From NCBI GenBank assembly GCA_009838075.1, contig VXSG01000119.1:1-64000 (forward strand): a stretch of DNA of 64,000 nt. The letters run 5' to 3'. A program made the translations under genes and the position numbers. Origin of the DNA: Boseongicola sp. SB0665_bin_10 (GTDB taxonomy: Bacteria; Pseudomonadota; Alphaproteobacteria; Rhodobacterales; Rhodobacteraceae). A model generated the notes under the pieces. That model was not told where the DNA came from. It ran no database searches and was given only the letters and a program-made list of their open reading frames with translations. Each line of letters begins with the position of its first letter. Positions within the stretch are counted from its first letter, which is position 1. Shown piece after piece: positions 1-9,439 of this stretch.

Positions 1-481
1 TTCATACGCCTAGATCATTCACTCTCCATAGCGAGCTTGTTGACATAGCACCGTCAAGCACAAGATTCCCGTGCATGAGCGGCCACGAAGCCCGAACCTG
101 GCAAGACTGTCCCGGCGTCGGCGGCAAGGGGCGCGGCGTTGATGCCGGGTGCGGCGTTGGCTTTTGGTCCGGAGCCGTTCGGGTTTCGTTCAAGGCCTTG
201 CCCCCCTGTTTCCGGGAAGGTCCACGTCGCGTCCGTCGCCGGGCATCTTCCTTCCGTCCGTGGTCGGCTCGTCGGCCGCCTGCATGATGCTGGTCCAATC
301 CGGTCCCCGTGCGTCAATCTCCCGGACGTGCTCGAACGCAAGGCGGTTCGGCAACAAGGCCAGGCACGACGTCATCGGGGACCGCGTCCCGGCAACGGGA
401 CGTCCGTGGACGGGCTGCCTCAACAGGCGGAGCCCGCTCCTTCCCTCTTCGTCACGGGCTGCGGATCCGGTGCAGCCATGC
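1..481. other. Left-edge stretch, no supportable gene
   Basis: I see no family match in any frame here. The open frames are Arg/Pro/Ser-rich low-information translations typical of GC-rich non-coding DNA. The stretch lies immediately downstream of the leftward IS110 transposase remnant, so it may contain that element's right end, but no boundary or target duplication was identified. Confidence 0.4.
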
Positions 482-1628
482 TCATGCCGGAACGGGCGAC
501 GCCGCCGCCTCGCGGGCGAAGCGGAACTCCGTCCCGTCACGCCACATCCGGAGCAGCACCACGCCCATGCGCCGGGCCAGCGCGGTCGTGGCGCGCTTCA
601 GGCCACGCCTCCCCGCGACGCGCAGCGCCCAGGACTTCAGCCATCTCATCCTCCTGCCGCGGTGCAGCATCACCGTGGCGGCCTGGAAGAGCGCCGTTCG
701 CAGCGCGACGTCCCCCGTCCTCGTGATCTCGCCGGAGACGTCCCGCTCCCCCGTCTGGCTCCGCCTCGGCGTCAGCCCCGCCCAGGCGCCGATGTCCCTC
801 GTCCTTCGGAACCGGGCCGGGTCGTCGACCGCCGTGACGAAGGTCAGAGCCGTGACCGGGCCCACGCCGGGCATCGTCATCAGCAGACGGCACGTGGCGT
901 CCGACAGGGCGAGGCTCCTGACCTTCTTCGTCATCATGGCCAGCTCGTTGCGCATCTGCGCGCGCAGCCGCAGGATCGGCGCGACCGCGTCCGACAGCAT
1001 CGCGTTGTCCGCGGTCAGTTCCCGGACCCGCTCCTCCCAGCGGCCCTTCGAGACCCGGCCGAGCTTCAGGCCGAAGTTGCGAAGGATGCCGCGCACGGAG
1101 AGCTCGAGCCGCATGAGGCCTTCCACCAGCGCGCTGCGCGAGGTCGGCAGCGCCCGCCTCTCCCGGGACGCGACCGACCTGGCTCGTGAACGGGAACCAG
1201 CCCATGCGCAGGAGGTGGGCGATTCCCTCGGCGTCCCGCCGGTCCGTCTTGACCGGGGCCGCCTTCAGCGCGGACTTCACGCGCTTCGTCTCCATCAGCA
1301 CCGTCTCGAACCCGGCTTCGCGCAGCCCCTTGTGGAGCCACTGCGACTGAGGGCCGGCCTCCAGGCCGACCGCGGCGACGCTGCCGGGCAGCCCGCGCAG
1401 GTGCCCGGCGAGCGATCCGGGATCGGAAGGCACCTTCGCCTCGTTCACGATCCTGCCATTGGCACCGAGCGCGCAAACCGATGTGCTTGCCAGCGACACG
1501 TCCAGTCCGACAAGGATTTCAATTGTCGTTGTCCTTTCCGTTGCAATTGGTTCAGGAAGCGCTCCCTCGGGAACGCCTCCGCCACTCACAATGGCACATG
1601 TTGTGCGTGGCAGGGACAACGACACCAA
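482..1628 (-). pseudogene. IS110-family transposase, frameshifted
   Basis: IS110 enzymes combine an N-terminal RuvC-like DEDD domain with a C-terminal Transposase_20 domain and move DNA without terminal inverted repeats. The N-terminal frame (about 1545 down to 1180) shows the DEDD pieces: GLDVS, then GLEAG, then KTDRRDAEG. After about 1180 that frame turns to nonsense. The match resumes one frame over, from about 1175 to 482, with SRSALVEGLMRLEL, then MPGVGPVTALTF, the GAWAGLTPRRSQTGERD segment and GDVALRTALFQAA. One indel near 1170-1190 explains the split, so this copy is probably inactive unless the shift is a sequencing error. The true start is unclear: the first recognisable residues are at about 1530, and the ATG at 1628 adds an unrelated-looking N-terminus. 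Confidence 0.85.
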
Positions 1629-2115
1629 ACCGGCAAACTTCCCGCTTTCGGATCAGAATCGACGCTGGTGCGAATCGCCGCCCCATTACGGCATCTGGAC
1701 CAGGTCCATCGTCAGCCGTTCTCCCCGGCACGTCACCGTGCAGACCATGCCGTTGCGGGATGCGGCTGTCCGAGCGAAGCAATAAAGAATTCGCCAATTG
1801 CGATGATGCCCGCCGGCCGTGAATCCCGTTTTGGCGAAGCCGGGCCGGAATCGCCTTCGCGGTCGCCGCCGCCAGCAGCAAGAACCAGCGCACGAGCCGC
1901 GACGGCACGTGCATGCTCTTGCCCTGCCTCCCCTTTGTCGTGCAGCCGGCCGGCACCTTGCGAACCAGTGTGACAGGACACTCGGGACGAGGGTCTCCTT
2001 GGACGTGATGCCTTTTCCAAGCCGGGTCCTGGTCTGGATCGTCCGCGAGGCTGGCGATCCCGCTGACGTCGACGTGAGTCTCCATTGCCGGTCGCGTGGC
2101 GCGATTCGTAACGGA
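1629..2115. other. Non-coding stretch upstream of the IS110 transposase
   Basis: No gene is recognised. In IS110 elements the non-coding segment on the transposase's 5' side carries a structured guide (bridge) RNA. The part of this stretch nearest the transposase is therefore the place to look for one, but I could not define its ends or a fold by eye. Confidence 0.3.
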
Positions 2116-2232
2116 TCAGCCCACGGTCACCCAGACGACGACACCGGCCACGAGGGCGGCCACGGCCATGCCGGCCAGGAATATCGCCGGACCGGCCACG
2201 AAATCTATCATGCACTGCTCGAACTGGATCAT
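2116..2232 (-). CDS. Small single-span membrane protein (38 aa)
   Basis: A 38-residue leftward reading frame with a good ribosome binding site: AGGAGG sits 7 bases before the ATG at 2232. The product has a short polar start (MIQFEQCMIDF) followed by one long hydrophobic helix, GPAIFLAGMAVAALVAGVVV, and ends a few residues later, so it should be an inner-membrane miniprotein. The ATG falls 16 bases after the stop of the collagen-like remnant upstream, which suggests the two were co-transcribed. I do not recognise a family. Small hydrophobic proteins of this type can be toxin-like, regulatory or chance, and nothing here decides between them. The ribosome binding site and the clean hydrophobic helix are the evidence that it is real. 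Confidence 0.5.
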   Translation of the reverse strand: MIQFEQCMIDFVAGPAIFLAGMAVAALVAGVVVWVTVG

Positions 2233-2248
2233 TCGGAAACCTCCTTGC

Positions 2249-2668
2249 TCATATGCCATCAGAACCCCGCGCCATGCCGACGGACGTGCGGGCGGCACCG
2301 TCCCGGCCATGCATGACCGTCCCGTGGAGTCGCCACCCTTCGCGGTTGACGGCCATGCCGAAAGCGACGGCGCCAACGCTCTCCGGTGTGCCGGGACCGA
2401 AGCCGACGGGCACGTGGTCGTCAGTGTATCGGATGCCTGCCTGGGCGGAATTCATGGCGGCCCGGTCCGGCGTGGCGAAACCCGTAGCTCCCTGCGGTCC
2501 TCCAGGCCTTGAGGGCCAGTTGGTCCTGCAGGACCCTCCGGGTCTCGCGGGTCCCGCGGGCCCGGGCACACCGCCTGATCCGCCATCGTGCCGTCCCGTC
2601 ATGTCATCCGGGCCTCGGCGCGTGGCACGCCCGGCATGGCTGCGGTCATCGCGGCCGCGATCATGCAT
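2249..2668 (-). pseudogene. Collagen-like (Gly-X-Y) protein remnant, frameshifted
   Basis: Reading leftward, Gly-X-Y triplets appear in pieces in all three frames between about 2580 and 2470: GVPGPAGPA, then in a shifted frame GPAGPTGPQG, then shifted again GPQGATG. Joined, they make a continuous collagen-like run interrupted by two small indels. A non-repetitive C-terminal part of about 70 residues follows in the last frame (NSAQAGIRYTDDHVPVGFG onward) and stops at 2249, just before the small membrane protein. Bacterial collagen-like proteins are usually secreted or surface exposed, but no clear signal peptide remains here. The start is not defined. The alternation of frames makes this a decayed gene or a misassembled repeat. 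Confidence 0.45.
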
Positions 2669-3149
2669 ATGTGCAGCAAGTCCGGGACAAGACGTAAGAT
2701 TATCTTCACGACTGCTCTTTCCTCAACTTAGCGGCATCCGGTCGTTGCCGGCGTGCATTGCAACCCAGGGGGCGGAACCGCGCAGCCTAGACCCGATGCC
2801 GCACCGGTTCCGCCGTCCCTGGGAAGACCTGCCGGCGCGGCGCGCAATTCGAGACCTCGCGAACCGGATGCCGACATTCCACTTCTCTGATGCCTTCCTA
2901 ACTGCATCGCAGGCGAAAGCGCGTTAAATGTTCGTGTGGATGCCGCATTCATGATGTTGATTCGATAAATTCTGGACATGCCTACCCTCTCGCCACGTTG
3001 CAGACAGCGAAACGCACCGCGAATCCGGCGCAATTGCAGGCCCGCGACGTGTGCCGATTCGGGGACGGAAAACCGGTGCCGCAGTCCGACGGCACAAGGC
3101 GGGAAAGCGAGGCGCCGCGCGAGCCCGCCGTTGCCCTCGGCTGCGCCAT
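2669..3149. other. Accessory stretch, no supportable gene
   Basis: No conserved protein or RNA was recognised on either strand. Overlapping Arg/Pro/Ala-rich frames run through it, the usual result of high GC. It separates the collagen-like remnant from the sensor/regulator remnant and may contain decayed 5' parts of either. Confidence 0.35.
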
Positions 3150-4296
3150 CTTTGGTTTGACGCGAGCCTCGACCTCGGCACCGTGCCCCGCGAGGCGGTG
3201 GCGGGCGCCCGCACGCCGACAGGCGTGCGCGACGTCGCGGTCGACGCGAAGGGCGCCCCCCGGGGCCCCGTGATTTCGGAACTGGCGCCGGAAGGCGAGC
3301 GAGAGGTCGCCTGGCCCGGCAGCGCCCGGCTGATTGAGCATCTCCGCACCCTGCCGGGCGGTTGCGGTCGGCCGGCTTCCCGGCCCGCGTCCGGGACTTT
3401 GGCATCGCGGCCCCTTGGCGGACTCGCGGACCTTCCTGGGCATGCCGATGCGGCACCGGGATGCCCGGCCGACCGCCTGAGCAGCGTTTGGAAGTGCTGT
3501 CATTCCGCCGCGGCGCCGGGCGCGAGGTATCCCTGCGCGAGTTCCCGCTCGCGCAGCAGCTCGGCAACGGCGAGACACTGCGCGCCGAGGAGATGACGTT
3601 CCCGGCACCGGACAGGCGCAGCGTCAGGACGCGCATCAACGCCACGCCGATCCCCGAACGCTGCGCCAGGTACGCGACGCGCTGTCCTCCGGGGGCTGCG
3701 TTCGCGCGGTCACCGGCGATCCCGGCGAGATCAGGCGCATTCTCCGCGTGGAGAGACCGGCGCTCGTCGTTCTGGACCTGGTGCTGTCCGGCGCGGACGG
3801 CGTAGAGTTGATGACGGGGGTCTCGGCGCTTGCCAGGCTGGCAGTGATCTTCCTCTCCGCCCGCGGCCGCGAAGAAACCGTCGCTCGAGCGGTCGACGCC
3901 GGTACCGCCGACTGCATCGTCAAGCCGTTCTCGCCGGCCGAGCTTGCCATGCGGGTGCGGCCAGCACGGCGCAGGCGCGAGCGGCCAGCGCCGTTCGTGC
4001 CTGGCGAGCTCGCGATCGGCTACGGGAGCCGCCTAATCACGGTGGCGGGCCACGAGGCGGACCTCGCCGCGACCGCGAACGCGCTCCTGCGCGCGCGCTT
4101 AACGCCGGACGGGTGGTCACCCATGAAACGCTGCTCCGCCAGGTGCGGGGCGGGACGCAATGGCGACGACGCCAACTTCGCGCGCATATTTGTCAGGAAC
4201 CTCCGCCGCAAGCGCGACGACGACGCTTCGCGCCCGGGCTGGATCTTCAACCAGCGCGGCGCAGGGAATCGGATGCCGGATCCGCGCGGACGATGA
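3150..4296 (+). pseudogene. Decayed GAF-PAS-receiver-winged-helix sensor/response regulator
   Basis: Fragments of one multidomain signalling protein lie in order but in different frames. A GAF-like part comes first (PVISELAPEGEREVAW near 3270, then SRTFLGMPMRHRD near 3430). A PAS-like part follows (GREVSLREFPLAQQL, then ETLRAEEM, 3520-3600). Next is a receiver domain (VRDALSSGGCVRAVTGDP near 3670, then ALVVLDLVLSGADGVELM and IVKPFSPAELAMRV, to about 3960). Last is an OmpR-type winged helix, shifted again (VTHETLLRQV near 4115, then NFARIFVRNLRRKR). From memory, intact relatives carry a histidine kinase between PAS and receiver. Here PAS runs almost directly into the receiver, so that segment and the receiver's N-terminus look deleted. 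Several indels plus an internal deletion make function unlikely. Confidence 0.7.
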
Positions 4297-4793
4297 CCGG
4301 CGGGCCATGCGGACGCGCCGCTCGCCACCTTCTGTCCGTCGCGATCGGCCTCCCCGGCAGGCGCGGTCGGGCCAATGGATCCGGTGGCGCGGGCGTCCGA
4401 TCGCGTCAAGGAGAGGTCGAAGCTGGCGGCCGCCAGGACTTGAACAGGGAACTTCCGGTGATTTTCCCGCCCGCGCTCCAGCGCTGCGGCAAGCCTGGAT
4501 CGGGGTGCAGGAATTGAATGGATGCGGGCGTGACAGCTCTGCCGACCCGGGCAATCCCGGAACGATCGCCCAATCCTTGTTTCCCAAGCATCAATGTCAC
4601 CCTCCCGAAACGCAAGGGCCGCGAGACCCAGGCATCCCGGGCTGGCGGATGGCACGACCTGCCGGCCCCCGAGGCGCAGCGCGGCGGGCGCGACATTGCT
4701 CAGGGCATTCGGCTCTGCCGCGAGGTCGGCCGCGGGGCAATCGGCGCCCGCTGGAAACCCGTTTCACTTCAATGCCGGGACGGCGCGGGCGCA
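4297..4793. other. Stretch without a recognised gene
   Basis: About 500 bases between the decayed regulator and the NYN-domain gene. Open frames run through on both strands, but none has a recognisable family, a convincing ribosome binding site or conserved motifs. It probably marks the junction between the decayed accessory region and the core genome. Confidence 0.4.
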
Positions 4794-5348
4794 TCACGCC
4801 TCGGCGCGGTCGTGGGTCTCGCGCGGCTGGCGCCCGATGACGTCCTTCAGTTCGTCAAGCTCGATGAAGTTGTCGGTCTGGCGACGCAGCTCGTCGGCGA
4901 TCATCGGCGGCTGCGAACGGATCGTGGAGACGACGGAAACCCGCACGCCCTGACGCTGCAGGCTTTCCACCAGCGGCCGGAAGTCGCCGTCTCCGGAAAA
5001 CAGCACGATGTGATCGACATGCGGCGCAAGTTCCATGGCATCGACCGTGAGCTCGATGTCCATGTTGCCCTTAACCCTGCGACGGCCCTGGCTGTCGGTG
5101 AACTCCTTCGCGGGTTTCGTCACCATGGCGAATCCATTGTAGTGAAGCCAGTCAACGAGCGGCCGGATCGGGGAGTATTCCTCGTTCTCCAGGAGCGCGG
5201 TGTAGTAGAACGCCCGCAGCAGCTTGCCGCGCCGCATGAACTCCTGGCGCAGGAGCTTGTAGTCGATGTCGAATCCCAGCGCCTTCGTCGCGGCATACAA
5301 GTTTGCCCCGTCGATCAACAGAGCAAGCCGTTCGTCCTTGTAGAACAT
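4794..5348 (-). CDS. NYN-domain (LabA/DUF88-type) protein
   Basis: A 184-residue protein with the NYN fold, a PIN-like nuclease domain found in LabA/DUF88 proteins. The N-terminal strand carries the conserved acidic signature LLIDGANLY (about residues 10-18). A middle block, [14 protein letters not shown], supplies further acidic residues, and [13 protein letters not shown] near residue 118 gives the last conserved Asp pair. This acidic set is the expected metal-binding site for RNA cleavage, although activity is inferred from the family only. It reads away from rpoZ on the opposite strand, and the 252-base gap between them should hold both promoters. Length and start (ATG at 5348) fit the family. 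Confidence 0.9.
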   Translation of the reverse strand: MFYKDERLALLIDGANLYAATKALGFDIDYKLLRQEFMRRGKLLRAFYYTALLENEEYSPIRPLVDWLHYNGFAMVTKPAKEFTDSQGRRRVKGNMDIELTVDAMELAPHVDHIVLFSGDGDFRPLVESLQRQGVRVSVVSTIRSQPPMIADELRRQTDNFIELDELKDVIGRQPRETHDRAEA

Positions 5349-5600
5349 CTACTTGTCCTTTCCCACAGGATTCGGGCCGGAAGAATTTCACTGTCGAATG
5401 AATCGTCGGGTCGGTCCGGCCGCCTCCGACCTTCCACTGGCTCCGACTGTCCGACTGTCGGAAGGCAATTGCAACCGTCCGGTTGGTCAAATTTCCGTAA
5501 CTGGCGAGGGCCGGCAGGGCGTTGCGGCGCAGATTCCGCTTGTGTTTTGCGCACCGAAGCCATACCTGACTCACCGACTTCATTCCATACGGAGATCCTG

Positions 5601-5957
5601 ATGGCCCGCGTGACGGTAGAGGACTGTGTTGACAAGGTTCCGAACCGGTTCGATCTGGTGATGATCGCGTCGCACCGCGCGCGCGAAATCTCGACGGGCG
5701 CTCCCCTTACGGTGGATCGGGACAACGACAAGAACCCTGTCGTGTCGCTGCGCGAGATCGCTGAGGAAACCCAGTCCTCGGACGAGTTGCACGAGCGCAT
5801 GATCGAATCGCATCAGACCCAGATCGAGGTGGACGAGCCGGAAGAGGACTCCATGGCCCTGCTCATGGGAGCGGATGACGATGCGCCTGCGGATGACGAC
5901 CTCAGCGAGGAGAAGCTGCTTCGTGCGCTGATGGAAGACGCCCAGGGGCGGCCGTAA
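5601..5957 (+). CDS. rpoZ: RNA polymerase omega subunit
   Basis: The small RNA polymerase subunit that helps beta-prime fold and assemble. The 118-residue product begins [20 protein letters not shown] and continues with the conserved helix block ASHRAREIS and the [11 protein letters not shown] segment. The C-terminal half is acidic and variable, as usual in alphaproteobacteria. The start is the ATG at 5601, preceded by GGAG. It lies just 28 bases upstream of rsh. The rpoZ-rsh neighbourhood is common in proteobacteria, and omega is part of a ppGpp-binding site in enterobacteria, so co-expression is plausible. Confidence 0.97.
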   Translation: MARVTVEDCVDKVPNRFDLVMIASHRAREISTGAPLTVDRDNDKNPVVSLREIAEETQSSDELHERMIESHQTQIEVDEPEEDSMALLMGADDDAPADDDLSEEKLLRALMEDAQGRP

Positions 5958-5985
5958 AGGTTGGCGCTGCCCTCGGGGGGACCGG

Positions 5986-8106
5986 ATGCTCACCACCGAC
6001 GACCTGATCGCGCTGGTCCAGAACTACAATCCGAAGACCGACACTGACCTGATCGGCCGGGCCTATGCCTATGGCCAGCGCATGCATGAGGGGAAGAACC
6101 GGCGATCGGGCGAGCCTTACTTCACGCATCCGGTCGCGGTTGCGGCGATCCTGACCGAGCAGCAACTGGATGATGCCACCATCGTCACGGCGCTGCTCCA
6201 CGACACGATCGAGGACACGCGCTCCACCCATGAAGAGGTGAGGGGCGAGTTCGGCGCCGAGATCGCCGGACTGGTCGATGGCGTGACGAAACTGACCAAC
6301 ATCCAGCTTTCGTCGTCCGAGACCAAACAGGCGGAGAACTTCCGCAAGCTGTTCATCGCGATGTCAAAGGACCTGCGCGTGATCCTCGTCAAGCTCGCCG
6401 ACCGGCTCCACAACATGCGCACCATCAAGGCCATGCCGCCTGAAAAGCAGCAGCAGAAGGCGCGCGAGACCATGGACATCTACGCGCCGCTCGCGGGCCG
6501 GATGGGCATGCAGTCGATGCGCGAGGAACTCGAGGATCTTGCGTTCCGGGTTCTGAATCCCAAGGCGCGCAACTCGATCATGCGGCGCTTCATCACACTT
6601 CAACGCAAGTCGGGAGACGTGATTCGCAGGATAACGTCCGACATGGAGAAGGAGCTCGAGAAGGCCGGGATCGAGGCCAAGGTGTTCGGGCGCGCGAAGA
6701 AGCCGTATTCCATCTGGCGCAAGATGGAGGAGAAGAAGATGGGGTTCTCCCGGCTCTCCGACATCCACGGTTTCCGGCTGATCGTCAGCAGCGATGCCGA
6801 CTGCTACGCCGCCCTTGGCGCCGTGCACCGGAGGTGGCGCGCGGTGCCGGGGCGCTTCAAGGACTACATCAGCCAGCCGAAGTCCAACGGTTACCGCTCG
6901 CTCCACACGACCGTCTCCGGGCGCGACGCAAAGCGGGTGGAGATCCAGATCCGGACGCAGGAGATGCACGAGGTTGCCGAGGCGGGCGTGGCGGCCCATT
7001 GGTCGTACCGTGACGGGGAGCCGTCGGAGAATCCCTTCGCGGTCGATCCGGCCAAGTGGATTGCCAGTCTCTCGGAGCGGTTTGAATCGGCGGATGACCA
7101 CGACGAGTTCATGGAACACGTCAAGATGGAAATGTATGCCGACAAGGTGTTCTGCTTCACGCCAAGGGGCGATGTCGTGAAGCTGCCGCGCGGCGCAACG
7201 CCGCTGGATTTTGCATACGCGATTCACACACGCATCGGCGACAGCTGCGTCGGCGCGAAGGTTGACGGCGTCCGCGCCCCGCTCTGGACGCGGCTGCGCA
7301 ACGGACAGTCCGTGGACATCATGACGGCCCGTGGCCAGCGTCCCCCGGGCACCTGGATCGACATCGTCGCGACCGGACGCGCCAAGGCGGCCATCCGCCG
7401 TTCGCTGCGCGAGGAGAACCGCGAACGCTTCATGAAGCTCGGTCGCGAACTTGTGCGCGTGGCGTTCGACCGGGTCGGCAAGCGTCCCACGGAGAAGGCC
7501 TTCACGACGGCGGCGAAGCAGCTCGGGCTGGAGGGCGGCAGGGAGTTGCTGGTGCGGATCGGCGCGGCCGAGATCACGGCGCGGGAGGTCATCAGGACGC
7601 TCTATCCCGACCTCGAGGGCAGGTCCGGCGAGGAGATCGACGCGGCCCGGGCCGTCGTCGGGCTCAAGCCCAGCCAGACGTTCCGCCGCGCCACGTGCTG
7701 TCAGCCGGTCCCGGGCGAGCGGATCGTCGGCATCGCCTATCGCGGCAAGGGCGTGCTGATCCACGCCATCGACTGCGAGACGCTGGCGGAGCTGGAGGAG
7801 AACTCGAGCAGGTGGGTCGACCTTCACTGGCAGGAGGGCCGGCACCCTCCGGTTCACAGCGTCAGCCTCGACATGACGATCGCCAACGACAGCGGGGTCC
7901 TGGGCCGGATCTGCACCCTGATCGGGGAGCAGCGCGCGAACATTTCCGACCTGGTGTTCATCGACAGGAAGCCGGACTACTACCGTCTCATAGTCGACGT
8001 GGAGCTTCGCGACACCGGACACCTGCATGCCGTGATGCTTGCCCTCGAGGCGGACAGCGACGTCGCCTCGCTGAGCAGGCACCGCGATCCTGAACGAAAG
8101 CCCTGA
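5986..8106 (+). CDS. Bifunctional (p)ppGpp synthetase/hydrolase (Rsh)
   Basis: A 706-residue RelA/SpoT-family enzyme that makes and degrades the alarmone (p)ppGpp. The domains run in the standard order. The HD hydrolase domain shows THPVAVAAIL and LLHDTIEDT (residues about 45-75). The synthetase domain carries GFSRLSDIHGFRLIV and RFKDYISQPKSNGYRSLHTT (about 245-310). A TGS domain (VFCFTPRGDVVKLPRGATPLDFAYAIHT is its core, about 385-430) and a C-terminal ACT domain (about 625-700) follow. The HD motif looks intact, so hydrolase activity is expected. Most alphaproteobacteria have one such enzyme, named Rsh, SpoT or RelA in different annotations. It follows rpoZ and precedes the DUF2062 gene by 12 bases. 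Confidence 0.97.
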   Translation: MLTTDDLIALVQNYNPKTDTDLIGRAYAYGQRMHEGKNRRSGEPYFTHPVAVAAILTEQQLDDATIVTALLHDTIEDTRSTHEEVRGEFGAEIAGLVDGVTKLTNIQLSSSETKQAENFRKLFIAMSKDLRVILVKLADRLHNMRTIKAMPPEKQQQKARETMDIYAPLAGRMGMQSMREELEDLAFRVLNPKARNSIMRRFITLQRKSGDVIRRITSDMEKELEKAGIEAKVFGRAKKPYSIWRKMEEKKMGFSRLSDIHGFRLIVSSDADCYAALGAVHRRWRAVPGRFKDYISQPKSNGYRSLHTTVSGRDAKRVEIQIRTQEMHEVAEAGVAAHWSYRDGEPSENPFAVDPAKWIASLSERFESADDHDEFMEHVKMEMYADKVFCFTPRGDVVKLPRGATPLDFAYAIHTRIGDSCVGAKVDGVRAPLWTRLRNGQSVDIMTARGQRPPGTWIDIVATGRAKAAIRRSLREENRERFMKLGRELVRVAFDRVGKRPTEKAFTTAAKQLGLEGGRELLVRIGAAEITAREVIRTLYPDLEGRSGEEIDAARAVVGLKPSQTFRRATCCQPVPGERIVGIAYRGKGVLIHAIDCETLAELEENSSRWVDLHWQEGRHPPVHSVSLDMTIANDSGVLGRICTLIGEQRANISDLVFIDRKPDYYRLIVDVELRDTGHLHAVMLALEADSDVASLSRHRDPERKP

Positions 8107-8118
8107 CGGGGAGCGCGC

Positions 8119-8766
8119 GTGATCTTCAAGCGACGAAAGCCACGGTCCTATGCGGAGATTGTCAGCGAGAGCGTCTATCCCCGGGGCGGCTGGCAGCGCG
8201 CGCTGCGCTACGTTGCGCTGCGTCTCCGGCGGCTGCCCGACCCGGCGCACAAGATCAGCCGCGGGATCGCGGTCGGCGTCTTCATGTCGTTCACGCCCTT
8301 CTTCGGGCTGCACTTCTTCCTTGCGGCGCTCCTGGCGGTGATGATCCGCGGCAACGTCCTCGCGGCGCTCCTGGCGACGTTCTTCGGCAACCCGCTGACA
8401 TTCCCGCTGATCGCGTCCGTGTCGACGGGCCTCGGCTACTGGATGGTGGGCCGGGACGGGATGCCGCTGCCCGACATCATCTGGGCCTTCGCCGACGCGT
8501 CGCTGGACTTCTGGCGCAACTTCCACGCGCTCTTCACGCCCGAGACCGCGAACTGGCAGGGCCTCGGCCTGTTCCTGCAGCAGATATTCGTTCCCTACCT
8601 CGTCGGCGGCCTGACGCTGGGCATCGTCGCCGGCGTGGCGTCCTACCACCTTTCGGCGCCGTTGATCGCCGCGTACCAGAAGGCGCGCGTGAACCGCCTC
8701 AAGAAGCGGTTCGCGAAGAAGCGCAAGCGCGCGATGGCCAGGAGGGCCGACGCGCTGGCCGAGTAG
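8119..8766 (+). CDS. DUF2062 membrane protein
   Basis: A 215-residue inner-membrane protein of the DUF2062 family, function unknown. The family signature is clear: KISRGIAVGVFMSFTPFFGL followed by a hydrophobic helix, then NVLAALLATFFGNPLTFPLI, with further helices at about residues 100-115 and 160-180. Both ends are strongly basic, and the tail is Lys/Arg-rich (KKRFAKKRKRAMARR). The start is a GTG at 8119, 12 bases after the rsh stop. I recall an rsh-DUF2062 pairing from Rhodobacterales, where it usually leads into pdxJ/acpS/lepB. Here decayed accessory DNA follows instead. Confidence 0.93.
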   Translation: MIFKRRKPRSYAEIVSESVYPRGGWQRALRYVALRLRRLPDPAHKISRGIAVGVFMSFTPFFGLHFFLAALLAVMIRGNVLAALLATFFGNPLTFPLIASVSTGLGYWMVGRDGMPLPDIIWAFADASLDFWRNFHALFTPETANWQGLGLFLQQIFVPYLVGGLTLGIVAGVASYHLSAPLIAAYQKARVNRLKKRFAKKRKRAMARRADALAE

Positions 8767-9439
8767 GGCATGACGTGTTTCCGCGTGCGTGATCCCGGGC
8801 AAGGGCCATGTCTTGCAGGTTCGGGCAGAATTCAAGGAGCTGTTCCTGAGGGGCGCGAAAGTTGGTGACGCCGCCTTTGGAGCGTCTTTGCGCCAATCGA
8901 TGATCCCTTGATCGCGCAGTCTTTGGAGAGGTCATGTCGAAGGGTCCCAACCGCCGTCAACCGGGCTCTTGCCGCACGCAGGATCCGCGCTCCGGATCTC
9001 GAAGGCCAGAGGGACGTGCCGCGGATCGCGTCCGGAGACTCAACAGGCATGTCGCATTCCCGCTTCAGTTCGGCTTGCCCGGTCGAACGTTGCTGCTCGG
9101 CAGCGTCATCGTCCGAGGCACGGGCAGCGGCTGTTTCGGCTTGTTCTTGCCTCTGTCTGTGCCCGCTGTTCCGCCTCTGTTGGCTCATCGCGCCCAACTT
9201 GGCAACTCCCGGATTTCCGTCTTTGGCCATCCAAGCTGCCGTTCGTATGGAGCGTCACGCAGCGCTTCCACTTCTTCGGTAACGAACTCGTCTCTCAAGC
9301 CGTTGATTGTCCCCGCGTCCGGATAGCCCGCGATCGAGAGAGTCCAACAAGGCAAATGGCATTCCTTCACTGTCATCAGGGGAGTCCACCCGGCTTGCGA
9401 TGGAAGAGAGGGATCCCCGGACTTGGCAACCGCGTCGTT
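8767..9439. other. Stretch without a recognised gene
   Basis: No supportable gene. Several short frames cross the region on both strands, including a 63-residue leftward one ending at 9185, but none shows a family motif or good ribosome binding site. The stretch lies between the core DUF2062 gene and a decayed response regulator, so it is probably insertion-derived or decayed DNA. Confidence 0.4.

Noticed and set aside
309-1973. A 554-residue rightward open frame
   Set aside because: It is antisense to the IS110 transposase, which has recognisable DEDD and Transposase_20 motifs on the other strand.
6364-8835. An 823-residue leftward open frame
   Set aside because: It lies opposite rsh and the DUF2062 gene, has Arg/Pro/Asp/His-rich wording with no motif, and both sense genes are unmistakable. 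It is an antisense by-product of high GC.
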